Counted from the first letter of the stretch, positions 36,413 to 46,870 are shown. The stretch is 64,000 nucleotides of DNA from Paraclostridium tenue (GCF_015668515.1 NZ_JADPFO010000001.1:1328823-1392822), one strand, 5' to 3'. Numbers and translations: made by a program. The notes: generated by a model not told the origin, from the letters alone.

Positions 36413-37789
36413 CTATTTCATAACTTTTTTTATTAATTTTAATTTATCTTTGTATGGTGGAAATATTAATTTTATATCTATTTTGCTATTTCTTTTTACT
36501 ATTCCTTTTTCATAAGTAAAAGTTTTAAAACTATCATATCCGTGATATCTTCCCATTCCAGAAGTTTTAACTCCACCAAAAGGTAAATTTGTAGATGCAA
36601 CATGAGTTATAGTATCATTTATACAACCTCCACCAAAAGTAAAGTTTCTCATAATGTATTCACTAAAATCTTTATCTTCACTAAATACATATAAAGCTAG
36701 CGGAGTTTTATAAAGATTTAAATAAAACTTAATATCATCTAAATCACTATATTTTATTATTGGCATTAATGGTCCAAAAATCTCATCTTCCATAATAGCA
36801 TCATTATAGTTAACATCCGCTATTATAGTTGGTGAAATATATCTTTTTTCAAGGTCTATATCTCCACCAAATACTATTTTTTCATGATCTTTATCTATTA
36901 TATTTTTTAATCTATTCATATGGCGATCATTTACTATACGTCCAAATTCTTTATTTTCTTTTATATTTTCTCCATAAAAATCAATTATAGTATCCTTTAA
37001 TTTCTCTATAAATTTATCGTAAATTTCTTCATGAACTAATAAATAATCTGGAGCTACACAAGTTTGCCCTGCATTTGTAAATTTCCCCCAAACTATACGT
37101 TTTGCACTTACATCTAATTTTGCAGTTTTATCTACTATAGTTGGAGATTTCCCACCTAATTCTAAGGTTATTGGAGTTAGGTGTTTACTCGCTTTTTCCA
37201 TTACAATCTCACCAACATTTACACTACCTGTAAAAAATATATAATCAAAACTTAAATCTAATAACTTACTATTTACATTATAATCCCCAATTACAATATC
37301 TACATATTTAGCTTGAAAACACTCTTTTATAATCTTAACTAATATCATCTCTACACTTGGAGTAAATTCTGAAGGTTTAATGACAGCTGTGTTTCCTCCT
37401 GCTATAGCTCCTATTAATGGTTCTATAGTTAATTGAAATGGATAATTATAAGGTCCTATTATTAAAACACTACCATAAGGACAATTATATATATAAGATT
37501 TGCCTGGTATCTGAGCTATATCATTTCTAACTCTTTTGACTTTATTCCATTTTTTTATATTTTTTAAAGCATGATTTATAGATCTATATATAAATCCAAC
37601 TTCTGTTGTGTAACTTTCAAATTCAGATTTTCCTAAGTCTTTATAAAGTGCATCTATTATATCTTTTTCATACTTTTTTATTGTTAATTTTAAATCTTTT
37701 AAAGATTCTATTCTATAATCTACACTTATAGTTCCAACTGAATTTAAATACCTTTTTTGAGTTTCCAATATATCTATATAAGTTTTCAC
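36413..37789 (-). CDS. NAD(P)-dependent aldehyde dehydrogenase (class 3-like)
   Basis: A 458-residue aldehyde dehydrogenase. Motifs: YNYPFQLTIEPLIGAIAGGNT, FTGSVNVGEIVME (nucleotide binding), the general-base Glu in TLELGGKSP, the catalytic Cys in NAGQTCVAPDY, and EDEIFGPLMPI. The C-terminal LPFGGVKTSGMGRYHG and a hydrophobic end resemble the fatty or aromatic aldehyde class 3 group (YwdH, ALDH3). The GTG start follows GGAG by about 8 nt. No alcohol dehydrogenase or other partner is adjacent, so the substrate is open. Confidence 0.92.
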   Translation of the reverse strand: MKTYIDILETQKRYLNSVGTISVDYRIESLKDLKLTIKKYEKDIIDALYKDLGKSEFESYTTEVGFIYRSINHALKNIKKWNKVKRVRNDIAQIPGKSYIYNCPYGSVLIIGPYNYPFQLTIEPLIGAIAGGNTAVIKPSEFTPSVEMILVKIIKECFQAKYVDIVIGDYNVNSKLLDLSFDYIFFTGSVNVGEIVMEKASKHLTPITLELGGKSPTIVDKTAKLDVSAKRIVWGKFTNAGQTCVAPDYLLVHEEIYDKFIEKLKDTIIDFYGENIKENKEFGRIVNDRHMNRLKNIIDKDHEKIVFGGDIDLEKRYISPTIIADVNYNDAIMEDEIFGPLMPIIKYSDLDDIKFYLNLYKTPLALYVFSEDKDFSEYIMRNFTFGGGCINDTITHVASTNLPFGGVKTSGMGRYHGYDSFKTFTYEKGIVKRNSKIDIKLIFPPYKDKLKLIKKVMK

Positions 37790-37867
37790 GTTATCATCTC
37801 CAATTAAGTTTTATAAGTTCATTATATATTATTTTTATTACTTATATAGATTTTTACCCTAAAATTA

Positions 37868-37902
37868 ATAAAAGCAAGCATAGTATAAATTATGCTTGCT
37901 TA
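37868..37902 (-). terminator. Terminator after tnaA
   Basis: AAGCAAGCATA (37872-37882) and TATGCTTGCTT (37891-37901) with an 8-nt loop. Confidence 0.82.
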
Positions 37903-37909
37903 GAATTTT

Positions 37910-39292
37910 TTATTTTATAGGTTTAAGCTTTGATGTAAAGTGTCTTAAAACTTTAGGTTGCCAAGTTATTTCATATCCATTTATTTCACTAGCTCTTTCT
38001 TTTATAGAGATTAAAGCATCTACTATAACATCTAAGTGAGCTTGTGTATATACCCTTCTTGGGACTGCAAGTCTCGTAAGTTCAAGTTCTGATTGACGTT
38101 GCTTACCTGTAACTGGATCATTGTCTAGCATATATGAACCTATATCACAAGATCTTATTCCCGCTTCTTTGTATAGCTCAATAGCTAACGCTTGTGCTGG
38201 GAATTGGTAATATGGTATATGTGGTAATAATTTTTTAGCATCTATAAATATTGCATGGCCTCCAACTGGAGATTGATAAGCTATTCCTGCTTCATCTAAT
38301 CTATTTGCAATGTATTCCATTTGTCCTATACGATATCTTAAATAATCGTAATCTATTCCTTCATATAAGCCAACAGCTAAAGCTTCTAGGTCACGCCCTG
38401 CTAAACCTCCATAAGATACAAATCCTTCAAAAGATATTGTACGAGCTTTTATATTATCATATAATTCTTCATCATCTTTAATTCCTATAAGTCCTCCCAT
38501 ATTTACTATGGCATCTTTTTTAGAACTCATAGTCATCATATCTCCGTAACTAAACATTTCTCTAACTATTTCTTTTATAGTTTTATCTTCATAACCAACT
38601 TCACGAGTTTTTATAAAGTAAGCATTTTCTGCATATCTAGCAGCATCTATAAGTACAGGTATATTATACTTTTTAGCAACTTCATATGTTTCTCTCATAT
38701 TTTTCATAGATACAGGTTGCCCACCAGCAGTGTTGTTAGTAACAGTCATTATTATTACTCCAACATTTTCTGGTCCAAATTCCTTTATAAGAGCTTCCAT
38801 TCTAGCTACATCCATATTTCCTTTAAATGGAGCATATTTTACAGTATCTAGCGCTTCTTCTACTACACAGTCTACGGCTTTTGCTCCTGTAAGTTCAACA
38901 TGTGCTCTAGTTGTATCAAAGTGCATATTTGAAATTGCATATTTCCCAGTTTCAGCAAATAAAGGAATTAAAACCTTTTCCGCTGCTCTACCTTGATGCA
39001 CTGGTTGTATGTATTTATATCCAAAAATATCTTTAGCTGCATCTACTAATTTAAAGTAGCTACTAGCCCCTGAATATGACTCATCTCCTAGCATAACTGC
39101 TGCCCATTGTTTTGAACTCATGGCACCAGTTCCACTATCAGTTAATAAGTCTATGTACACATCATCTGCTTTTAATGAAAATAAGTTATAATTTGCATTT
39201 GCTATCTTTACTTCTCTTTCTTCTTTTGTTGTCATCTTGATTGGTTCTACCATTTTGATTTTAAATGGTTCTGCTATGTATTTTCTACTCAT
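37910..39292 (-). CDS. tnaA: Tryptophanase
   Basis: PLP enzyme that splits tryptophan into indole, pyruvate and ammonia. The 460-residue protein has [45 protein letters not shown] and the Schiff-base Lys in [13 protein letters not shown]. It was compared from memory with tyrosine phenol-lyase. The C-terminal LRHFTSKL has His where phenol-lyase has Phe, and IRSCDIGSY has Ile where phenol-lyase has the specificity Arg. Both favour tryptophanase. I start it at ATG 39292, 8 nt after GGGGG. No TnaC-like leader peptide or transporter is adjacent. Confidence 0.88.
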   Translation of the reverse strand: MSRKYIAEPFKIKMVEPIKMTTKEEREVKIANANYNLFSLKADDVYIDLLTDSGTGAMSSKQWAAVMLGDESYSGASSYFKLVDAAKDIFGYKYIQPVHQGRAAEKVLIPLFAETGKYAISNMHFDTTRAHVELTGAKAVDCVVEEALDTVKYAPFKGNMDVARMEALIKEFGPENVGVIIMTVTNNTAGGQPVSMKNMRETYEVAKKYNIPVLIDAARYAENAYFIKTREVGYEDKTIKEIVREMFSYGDMMTMSSKKDAIVNMGGLIGIKDDEELYDNIKARTISFEGFVSYGGLAGRDLEALAVGLYEGIDYDYLRYRIGQMEYIANRLDEAGIAYQSPVGGHAIFIDAKKLLPHIPYYQFPAQALAIELYKEAGIRSCDIGSYMLDNDPVTGKQRQSELELTRLAVPRRVYTQAHLDVIVDALISIKERASEINGYEITWQPKVLRHFTSKLKPIK

Positions 39293-39384
39293 AATAAAGA
39301 CCCCCATGCTTTTAATAGTTTAACTTTATTTATGATGTATTTAAAATGTCATTGATATGATGTTGATTTGTCTTTCTAACTTTA

Positions 39385-39413
39385 ATCTTATCAAATAAAC
39401 TCTCTTGTATCAA
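39385..39413 (-). promoter_or_regulatory. Probable promoter of tnaA
   Basis: TTGATA (39413-39408), 17 nt, TAAGAT (39390-39385) on the minus strand. The leader to the start codon is about 85 nt. Confidence 0.4.
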
Positions 39414-39426
39414 TACATATATAAAA

Positions 39427-39474
39427 AATATGAAAGCTTAATTTTTTATGCTAAATTAAACTTTCATATTTTTA
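39427..39474 (-). terminator. Terminator after the SpoVB-like gene
   Basis: AATATGAAAG (39427-39436) and CTTTCATATT (39461-39470), with an inner TTAATTT/AAATTAA stem, then T-run on the minus strand. Confidence 0.8.
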
Positions 39475-39480
39475 TTTAAA

Positions 39481-41040
39481 TTATAAGTATCGATCACTAT
39501 ATAGTTTTATACTATTTACATTTATATCTCTTATCAATCTAAAGCTATCTATTACCCAATTAAAATCTTTAATTCTTATACACTTAGTTAAAATTAACAT
39601 TATAAAATATATAAACATAGAAATAATTATTTTATTTACAAGGTTACCACTTAAATATGTAGATAAAATCACAGCTAAACTTACACATATAATAGGTTTT
39701 AAAACCCAGCTAAACAACTTAAATTCTAATTTAGTTGATTTTAAAACATTAATCATATTAAGTACAAAGTTTAAAATATTACTAGTAAATATAACTATTA
39801 TAAAGCCTTCAATTCCCCTTGTAGGTATTATAAAATATATTATAAGTATCCTAATTATCATATCAACTAAATTAATTTTTAAAAGTGTTACCTGTTTATT
39901 TAAAGAATTTAATATTCCATCCATAATACGTTCTAAATACATTATAGGAATTACAGGTGCTAAAATTTTTATTATTGTACCTATCTCATTGTTATTATAT
40001 ATAATCCATCCAATTTCATCAGAAAATGCTATGAATACTCCTGATGCAAATATAGATATTATAAAAGTTATTCTAAATACGTTTGAAATAATAAAATTAA
40101 CCATTTTATTTCGATTAAGGGAATATGCTTCTGATATTTCAGGTATTATTAAAGTTGCAAAAGAGCTTAAAAATACTGCTGGAAAATTAATTATAGGTAA
40201 AGCCATTCCTTTTATCATGCCAAATATAGATAAAGATGTTGCTACAGAAGTACCTGACATTCTAAGGGCATTTGGTATTAATATATCCTCTATAGTTCTA
40301 AGTCCACTTTGTATATATGAACTTGATGCTATAGGAAGTGCAATCTTAGTGATATCAATAATTCTACATTCATCATAATTACCATAGGTTACTGTTCTAT
40401 TTAAGGTTCTTGTTTTAAATGTACACAATATATATGCGTATATACAAGATATTATTTGCCCTAAAGCCATACCAACACAAATTAAAGCACATATTTTTTC
40501 TATATTAGTATCTAAAAATATATTTATCGATGCAACTACAATAGACATCATTATTAATTGTTCTATTATTTCTGTTGAAACTGACTTTATTACTTCCCTA
40601 GCTCCATAAAAATAACCACTCAAACAAGAAGATATTCCTATAAATGGTAGACTATAGGATAGTATTTTTAAAGATGTAATAGATCTTTCATCTTTTAGTA
40701 ATACTATACCTATATATTCAGACCCATAAAAAAGTACCAAAAATGTAATTAAACTAAAAAACAAACTGTATATACATCCTTTATTTACTATTGACCTTAT
40801 AGAATTTTTATTTCCCCTTCCTACTTGTTCTGCTACAAGTCTGGTAATTGCTATTCTAATTCCTGCACTTGAAAATGTAATTGCCATAATATATACAGAC
40901 ATTATAAGTTGATACAATCCCATTCCTTCAGCACCTATTTTTTTGGATAAATACACCCTAAAATACATAGAGACAAATCCAAAAATAATTGTAGAAAAAG
41001 TCATTATTATAGCATTTATTATAAGTTTTTTTCTTCTCAT
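39481..41040 (-). CDS. spoVB: Stage V sporulation protein B-like flippase (MOP superfamily)
   Basis: A 519-residue membrane protein with about 14 hydrophobic segments. The start (IINAIIMTFSTIIFGFVSMY, then RVYLSKKIGAEGMGLYQLI) is the standard SpoVB/MurJ-like opening. SpoVB is needed for spore cortex formation, presumably by moving lipid-linked precursors. Several clostridial genomes carry more than one paralog, so this may be SpoVB proper or a related polysaccharide flippase. It is monocistronic. Confidence 0.86.
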   Translation of the reverse strand: MRRKKLIINAIIMTFSTIIFGFVSMYFRVYLSKKIGAEGMGLYQLIMSVYIMAITFSSAGIRIAITRLVAEQVGRGNKNSIRSIVNKGCIYSLFFSLITFLVLFYGSEYIGIVLLKDERSITSLKILSYSLPFIGISSCLSGYFYGAREVIKSVSTEIIEQLIMMSIVVASINIFLDTNIEKICALICVGMALGQIISCIYAYILCTFKTRTLNRTVTYGNYDECRIIDITKIALPIASSSYIQSGLRTIEDILIPNALRMSGTSVATSLSIFGMIKGMALPIINFPAVFLSSFATLIIPEISEAYSLNRNKMVNFIISNVFRITFIISIFASGVFIAFSDEIGWIIYNNNEIGTIIKILAPVIPIMYLERIMDGILNSLNKQVTLLKINLVDMIIRILIIYFIIPTRGIEGFIIVIFTSNILNFVLNMINVLKSTKLEFKLFSWVLKPIICVSLAVILSTYLSGNLVNKIIISMFIYFIMLILTKCIRIKDFNWVIDSFRLIRDINVNSIKLYSDRYL

Positions 41041-41113
41041 CTAATCACCCATCATATACTAAATTTGTACCTTATACATTTTTAATATATATGTGATTTT
41101 TAGAGATAAAATT

Positions 41114-42682
41114 CTATAATAATTTTATATTAGATGTTAAGCTCGTTACATAATCTAATGCACAAGCTGCATTTTCTTCATTTGCCATTATAGTTAAATA
41201 ATCTCCACCTATTAATGTTGTGTTTCCTCTTGGTATTATTTCTTTTCCACCTCTTGTAATAGAAACTATTAAACAGTTTTCTGGCCAAGTTATATCTTTT
41301 ATTTGTTTATGATCTATTTCACATCCTAATTGAACTACAACTTCCATAAGGCTCTTTCTAACTTGACTTGGTGTAAATTTATGAGAATCTTTTTCTATCC
41401 ATCTATGAAGAAGACTTTCATATATAGGTTCAGATTTAAGTAAATCTGATGTTATATACGAAACTACACACACTATAGCTAAAGCAAGAAGATGATCAAA
41501 ACTCCCTGTCATTTCACAAATTAATATAATTCCTGTTATAGGTGCTTTTACAATAGATGCAAAATGTCCTGCCATAGCAAGTATTATAAAGTTTAATATA
41601 TACATGCTTGGAATATCAAAAACATTTGTTGCCACTATTCCAAATATATTACCTATTAATGAACCTAAAACTAATAATGGAAAAAATATACCTCCTGGAA
41701 CTCCAGACCCAAAACAAACAAATGTAAATATAAATTTAACAAATAAAAATAATAATAGCATCTTTAATGTTATTGAATCATTCCCTAAAGACATTATAAG
41801 TTCATGTCCTCCCCCTAATAATATAGGTGCTGTCAATCCTATAAATCCAGTTATTAAAAATGGGATTATGACTTTTATTTCTGTGCTTAATTTAGATTTT
41901 TTAAACATTGATTGAGTTTTTAAAATACCACTATTAAATATAACACCACTTATTCCTACTGCTATTCCTAATATTATTAAAAGCCAATAATATTTTAAAT
42001 CCATTGGCTTAACCCCAACGAAACTAAGAGACTTTCCAATTCCTAAAATATTTTTAGTAACAAAGTCTGACATTAATGCAGATGACATTACAGATAGTAA
42101 AACTAATGGCGAAAAGTTTTTATGAACTTCTTCTAATGCAAACATCACTCCAGATATAGGTGCATTAAACGCTGCAGCTAAACCAGCACTTGCTCCACTA
42201 GTTATTAAATACTTTTCTTCTACGCTAACTCTTTTAAAAATCTTGGCAAAACCTTCTCCAATACTAGCTCCCATTTGCACAGATGGGCCCTCTCTGCCAA
42301 GAGATAAACCTGCTCCTAAAGCTATAAGTCCACCTACGAATTTATTGATCAAAATTCCAAACCAGTTTCCTTTTAGCTTTTGCATCAATATACCTTCAAC
42401 TTGTGGTATACCACTTCCACCTATCATAGGTTCTTTTTTAAGCATTAAAGCAACTAAATAACCACTTATTATTAAAACTCCAAACACTAAACCTGTACTT
42501 AGTATATTACCTTTACTATAACTATAAAACGCAATAAAAATAGCCGATAGTTTCTTTAACAGTATTCTATGAAGTACTATAGTTAATCCAACTAAAGCTC
42601 CTATTATTGCACTTTCTAGTATAAGTTTAAATTTTAAGTTTTTAGTATGCCTTAATAAATTACAAGTTCTTTCTTTATCCAT
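41114..42682 (-). CDS. ClC family H+/Cl- exchange transporter with C-terminal RCK (TrkA-C) domain
   Basis: A 522-residue ClC protein. Selectivity motifs: GSGIPQVEG, the gating Glu in GREGPSVQMG, and GVPGGIFFPLLVLG. The inner proton Glu is present in MFALEEVHKNF, which marks the exchanger rather than the channel subclass. Around ten helices cover residues 20-430. The last 80 residues form a TrkA-C domain (VSITRGGKEIIPRGNTTLIG), probably a ligand- or ion-sensing module. It may help acid resistance or osmotic balance. ATG follows AGGAGG. Confidence 0.92.
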   Translation of the reverse strand: MDKERTCNLLRHTKNLKFKLILESAIIGALVGLTIVLHRILLKKLSAIFIAFYSYSKGNILSTGLVFGVLIISGYLVALMLKKEPMIGGSGIPQVEGILMQKLKGNWFGILINKFVGGLIALGAGLSLGREGPSVQMGASIGEGFAKIFKRVSVEEKYLITSGASAGLAAAFNAPISGVMFALEEVHKNFSPLVLLSVMSSALMSDFVTKNILGIGKSLSFVGVKPMDLKYYWLLIILGIAVGISGVIFNSGILKTQSMFKKSKLSTEIKVIIPFLITGFIGLTAPILLGGGHELIMSLGNDSITLKMLLLFLFVKFIFTFVCFGSGVPGGIFFPLLVLGSLIGNIFGIVATNVFDIPSMYILNFIILAMAGHFASIVKAPITGIILICEMTGSFDHLLALAIVCVVSYITSDLLKSEPIYESLLHRWIEKDSHKFTPSQVRKSLMEVVVQLGCEIDHKQIKDITWPENCLIVSITRGGKEIIPRGNTTLIGGDYLTIMANEENAACALDYVTSLTSNIKLL

Positions 42683-42868
42683 CTAAAGACCTCCTTTTTT
42701 AGTCATATATATTATACTACTAAATCTAACTTTTTTAAATTGTATACAATATGTAAAATTCTTTATTTTTTATTTTTTATAAAAATATTTTAACTTTGTT
42801 CGATTCCATATTTATTTTTTTTAATATATAATAAAATTTAATAACCAATTATTAGAAAGGGTATTTTA

Positions 42869-43417
42869 ATGACAAAAGAAACACATTCATCTGGAGGGTA
42901 TCTATTTATAGCATTAACATTTTTCAAATTTAATAGTATGTATTTAAATGGTTATAGTATTTTATATAAATTAATACTTTTTGCAATTTGTTTTCAATCT
43001 GCTAATCTAGGATCATTACTTCCTGATTTAGATACTAGAAAGTCATACATAAGTAAAAAATGGCCTTATCTATCAAAATTTATATCAAAAAGATGTAAAC
43101 ATAGAGGCTTCACTCACAGTCTTTTATTTTTATTAATTTTGTTAGAGTTTCTAAAACTAATAATTTCAATAGGCGAAAATAATATTATATTGATTTGTAT
43201 TTCTTATGGAATCCTAATAGGATATATTTCCCATATAATATTAGATGCTTTTACTTATGAAGGAGTAGATTTATTTTTTCCTTTAGGTTTTAATTTAAAA
43301 CTTTCAAGACTTAAAACTAGCTCAAAAGGTGAAAGACATGTTTATAAAATTATAAAATTTATCTCAGTAAATCTAATACTTTACAATCTGTACATGTTGT
43401 TAGAATTAAAAATATAG
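42869..43417 (+). CDS. YdjM-like metal-dependent hydrolase family membrane protein
   Basis: A 182-residue membrane protein of the YdjM family (PF04307). It shows ETHSSGGYLF at the start, LGSLLPDLDTRKS, HRGFTHSLLFLLIL and the conserved SHIILDAFTYEGVDLFFPL block, with His and Asp residues that could bind metal. In Escherichia coli YdjM is SOS-controlled; several bacilli have homologs of unknown role. It is a single plus-strand gene that ends in a bidirectional terminator shared with the kinase gene. Confidence 0.85.
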   Translation: MTKETHSSGGYLFIALTFFKFNSMYLNGYSILYKLILFAICFQSANLGSLLPDLDTRKSYISKKWPYLSKFISKRCKHRGFTHSLLFLLILLEFLKLIISIGENNIILICISYGILIGYISHIILDAFTYEGVDLFFPLGFNLKLSRLKTSSKGERHVYKIIKFISVNLILYNLYMLLELKI

Positions 43418-43442
43418 CCCTTACTAAAGTAAGGGCTATATT
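43412..43442. terminator. Bidirectional terminator between the YdjM-like and kinase genes
   Basis: TATAGCCCTTAC and GTAAGGGCTATA around a TAAA loop, with T-runs on both sides. It overlaps the YdjM-like stop codon. Confidence 0.85.
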
Positions 43443-43443
43443 T

Positions 43444-45009
43444 TTAATATATATCAGAAAACTCAATTTGAATTTTTTTATTCATATCTATAGATTCATT
43501 TATAATAGAATTTATGTTTTCATCTTGAATTATTGTTTTATTAGGTATTCTAACTTTAAATTCAGTTCCTACTCCAACTTTACTACGTACAATTATTGTT
43601 CCTTCATGTAATGCTACTAAAGATTTGACTATTGATAGGCCTATTCCACTACCTTCACTTATTTTTGTTAATCTATTATCTACTTGCTTAAATTTTTCAA
43701 ATACATCATTTATTTTATCATTCGGTATACCTATGCCAGTATCTATAACACTTATATCAATATAATCATTATTACATTTTATTTTCACATCGATTTTTCC
43801 AGTATCTTTATTATATTTTATGGCGTTAGATAATAAATTTAGTATTATACGCTCCATTTTATCACTATCAAAAGATATTATTTTTTCTTCTTCATCTGTA
43901 TCAAATATAAGTTCTATATGTTGTAATTTGCTAAACTCAACAACTGAATCACAAATATTTTCAACAAAATTTACTATATCTCGATTTTCTGGGTTATAAT
44001 CTAAGCATCCTGAATCAATTCGTGTTGAATCAATTAAGTTATTTACTAACTTTAAAAGTCTCATTCCATTTTGCTCTATTATATTCAAATATCTCATCAA
44101 TACACTTATATCTCCAGATTTTATTTTAGTTATACTTTGATCAATTAATTGTACTGATGAAAATATTAAATTTAATGGAGTTCTAAACTCATGAGTCAAA
44201 TTTGAGAAAAAATCCAACCTAAGTTTTTCTAGTTCTCTTTCTGTAGCTTTTTTCTCAGTTAAATCGATTACAATTCCAATAATACCTATAACTTCTTTTT
44301 TATAATCCCATAAAGGCACTTTTGTAACTTCTATAAATTTATCACCTTTACTTCTTTCCATATAATCTTCAGTTAATGTAGTTACCTTATATTTTATAAC
44401 TTTGTTGTCAGACTGTCTATATATATCTACTTTTTCTTCATCTATGTTTAAATCATAATCTTTTTTACCGATAATTTTATGTCTATCTAATTCTAGTAAC
44501 TCACCAAAAGCTTCATTACAATATAAATATACACCTTGAATATCTTTATAAAATATTGGTATTTGCAAATTATCAACGATTATCTCTAACATTTTATTTC
44601 TATTTTCTATACCTATAGCAGTTTTTGAATTTACATAGTCATAAACTTTAAATCCATAAGTTCCTATAATATTTTTATCTTCGTCAATCATAGGATGTAT
44701 AAACATGCTAACCCATTCATTATCTTCAAAAATAACCTTTTCAATACTACTTCTCATTTTATTTAGCACAAGCTTTTCATATTCCTCAATGTATTTAAAT
44801 TCATTATTAACATTGATTTGAGAATCTTTTTTTCCTATTATTTCAGACTTACATATGCCAGTCATTTCTTCAAAGTTTTTATTAACTTTTATATATCTAC
44901 CATTTATGTCTTTTATCCATATCATAGCTTTTAAATTATTTTGTATAGCTAAATTATAGTTGCTATTTAGATTATAAATTTGAAACCACATATAAAAAAA
45001 CGCTTTCAT
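43444..45009 (-). pseudogene. Sensor histidine kinase, C-terminal part of a frameshifted gene (two PAS domains plus kinase)
   Basis: 521 codons. Two PAS domains (about residues 20-125 and 145-255, the second with WDYKKEVIGIIGIVIDLTEKK) precede a full kinase core: H-box FFSNLTHEFRTPLNLIFS, N-box NLLSNAIKYNKD, G1 DTGIGIPND, F-box FEKFKQVD and G2 GSGIGLSIVK. The ATG at 45009 has no ribosome site. The first residues before WFQIYNLN only arise because the frame is opened by a T7 tract. Removing one T fuses it in frame to the PAS domain encoded at 44972-45313. It has no response regulator beside it. It may be a broken gene, a slippage-controlled gene or a separate coupled ORF. Confidence 0.75.
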
Positions 45010-45313
45010 TAACTATATTTAAGGTTATTTTATATGTGTCTTTTAAGTTACATACATACTGATACTTTGTAAACTTACCGTCTTTTTCTTTAGAAAATAA
45101 ATTTAATTCTTCTTTTGACATCCCTAAAACACTAGTTAAGTCTTTATTTATTATTTCATATTCATTTTCAATATTTAGCTTTTTAAATAATAAATCATTT
45201 CCCCCTTTAATTATATAATCTGTACTTTTAGATTCTATGTCCCCTGTATATTTACCCCATATATAAGGTATAGGACAGATGTCTAAAATTTCTTTGCACT
45301 TATGAATCTCCAA
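44972..45313 (-). pseudogene. N-terminal PAS-like part of the frameshifted histidine kinase
   Basis: 113 codons encoding a domain homologous to the N-terminus of the neighbouring kinase at 45410: EILDICPIPYIWGKY here and YILKSSPIPYIFGEL there. It stops soon after a T7 tract (VFLYVVSNL). In the alternative frame the sequence goes on as YMWFQIYNLN, which aligns with YVIWLIDIKKE of the paralog. It overlaps the downstream ORF by 38 nt. The start is probably the TTG at 45313 (GGGGAG 6 nt before); the ATG at 45319 is directly adjacent to the ribosome site. Confidence 0.7.
44994..45000 (-). repeat. T7 homopolymer tract at the kinase frame break
   Basis: Seven A on the plus strand (T7 in the mRNA sense strand). 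Loss of a single T restores one continuous frame from 45313 to 43444. Confidence 0.85.
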
Positions 45314-45375
45314 ATTCATCTCCCCTTATTATCTATACCGATTTATTTATTATAATTATAACAAATAAATACAAA

Positions 45376-45404
45376 AATCTCGATTATAATTTATAATCGA
45401 GATT
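45376..45404 (-). terminator. Terminator after the histidine kinase gene at 45410
   Basis: AATCTCGATTATAA (45376-45389) and TTATAATCGAGATT (45391-45404), with a T-run on the minus strand. Confidence 0.82.
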
Positions 45405-45409
45405 AATAT

Positions 45410-46555
45410 TTATGCGTAAATATCCGAAAATTCTACTTTTATTTTTTCTATATAAGAATTTTGTAGATTTTTTTCTGCGATAATACATTCAGAATCTATT
45501 ACTGTTTTATTTGGGATTTGTATTTTAAATATTGTTCCCTTATCTATTTCACTATCCACTTCTATATTACCACCATGCATATCAACTAAACTTTTAACTA
45601 AATATAATCCAATTCCACTGCCTTCTCCTCTTCTAATTATATTGTTATCTACCTGTTTAAATCTATCAAATATTGAACTTAACTTATGAGGAGGTATTCC
45701 TATTCCATCATCTGATATTTCTATTTCTATCATATCTTCTATTTCTCTTGTGTATATTTTTATAGATCCATTATCTTTACTAAATTTAATTGCATTTGAT
45801 AATATATTTAATATAATACGCTCCATTTTATCAAGATCAAATGAAATAATTTTTTCTTCAATATCTGTATCAAATATAATTTCTATATTTTTGTATTTTG
45901 CAAAATCTACGATAGATTGACAAATACCTTCTACAAAGTTAATGATATCATAATTTTGAGGATTGTAATCGAAATACCCTGATGTTATCTTATTAGAATC
46001 TATTATATTATTTACTAACTTGAGTAACCTATATGTATTTTGAGTTGCCATATTTAAATATTTTGATATAGACTCCTCTTCTTTTATTCCGCTACTTTCT
46101 ACTTTTAAATCTAGTACTTGTAATGAACTAAATATTAAATTTAATGGTGTTCTTAACTCATGGGACAGATTAGCAAAAAATTCAGACCTTATTTTATTTG
46201 AATTTTCAAATTCTAGTTCTTTTTTTATATCTATTAACCATATAACATACTTATTACCTTCTATGTTTTTAGATACAAATTCATAGTTTTGTTTAAAGTT
46301 TTTTATATGTGCTCGTGTATTTTTTTGCTCAAATATTGATTCTAAAATTTCATTACTATTATCTAATATAAACACTTCATTTAATTCTTTTCCTATAATA
46401 TCATTTTTTTCTATGTCAAATAATACTTCGAATGTATCACTTATTTTTTCTATCTTGAACGAATAACAACTATTTGAACTTTTTTTTAATTCACCAAATA
46501 TATATGGAATCGGAGATGATTTCAATATATATTTTTCAAAATAATTGGATTTCAT
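45410..46555 (-). CDS. Orphan PAS sensor histidine kinase
   Basis: 381 residues: an N-terminal PAS-like domain (about 1-115) and a kinase core with H-box FFANLSHELRTPLNLIFSS, N-box NILSNAIKFSKD, G1 DDGIGIPPHKL, F-box FDRFKQVD and G2 GSGIGLYLVK. There is no membrane segment, so it should sense a cytoplasmic signal. The kinase core is clearly paralogous to the split kinase downstream, including the shared ending EFSDIY. No response regulator is nearby. Orphan kinases of this build phosphorylate Spo0A in some clostridia, which is a possibility here. I start it at ATG 46555 after a GGTGGGGG site. Confidence 0.88.
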   Translation of the reverse strand: MKSNYFEKYILKSSPIPYIFGELKKSSNSCYSFKIEKISDTFEVLFDIEKNDIIGKELNEVFILDNSNEILESIFEQKNTRAHIKNFKQNYEFVSKNIEGNKYVIWLIDIKKELEFENSNKIRSEFFANLSHELRTPLNLIFSSLQVLDLKVESSGIKEEESISKYLNMATQNTYRLLKLVNNIIDSNKITSGYFDYNPQNYDIINFVEGICQSIVDFAKYKNIEIIFDTDIEEKIISFDLDKMERIILNILSNAIKFSKDNGSIKIYTREIEDMIEIEISDDGIGIPPHKLSSIFDRFKQVDNNIIRRGEGSGIGLYLVKSLVDMHGGNIEVDSEIDKGTIFKIQIPNKTVIDSECIIAEKNLQNSYIEKIKVEFSDIYA

Positions 46556-46701
46556 AATAACCCCCACCTCTAAAACAAAATAAAAAATAATTATATTAAA
46601 ATTTCTATTTATTTACAACTTTTTCCTTTTATATTTCCTTATTTTTTTTAGACATTTTATTTAAAATATATAATTTTAAAGTTTTATGTTATTTTTATGT
46701 T

Positions 46702-46739
46702 ATTTAATAAAGTTTTAATATATTTAAACTTTATTAAAT
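46702..46739. promoter_or_regulatory. Operator-like palindrome upstream of aspD
   Basis: ATTTAATAAAGTTT (46702-46715) and AAACTTTATTAAAT (46726-46739): 14-bp perfect arms with a 10-nt spacer. The right half, within a 20-nt block (46723-46742), recurs upstream of the permease gene at 51242-51261. A TATAAT at 46784-46789 without a good -35 follows. The rest of 46568-46870 is AT-rich and shows nothing else. Confidence 0.5.
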
Positions 46740-46870
46740 TTTCTATATATTTCATATATCCTTTTATTTTTATTATTTTTTATTATAATATAAATATATA
46801 TTAATTACGTAAACTTTTAATATTTTGTTGTTTTATATATTAATTACAAATAACATAGGAGTGTGTGTAT

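Noticed and set aside
38730-38996. Plus-strand open frame within tnaA
   Set aside because: Antisense shadow with no start signals.
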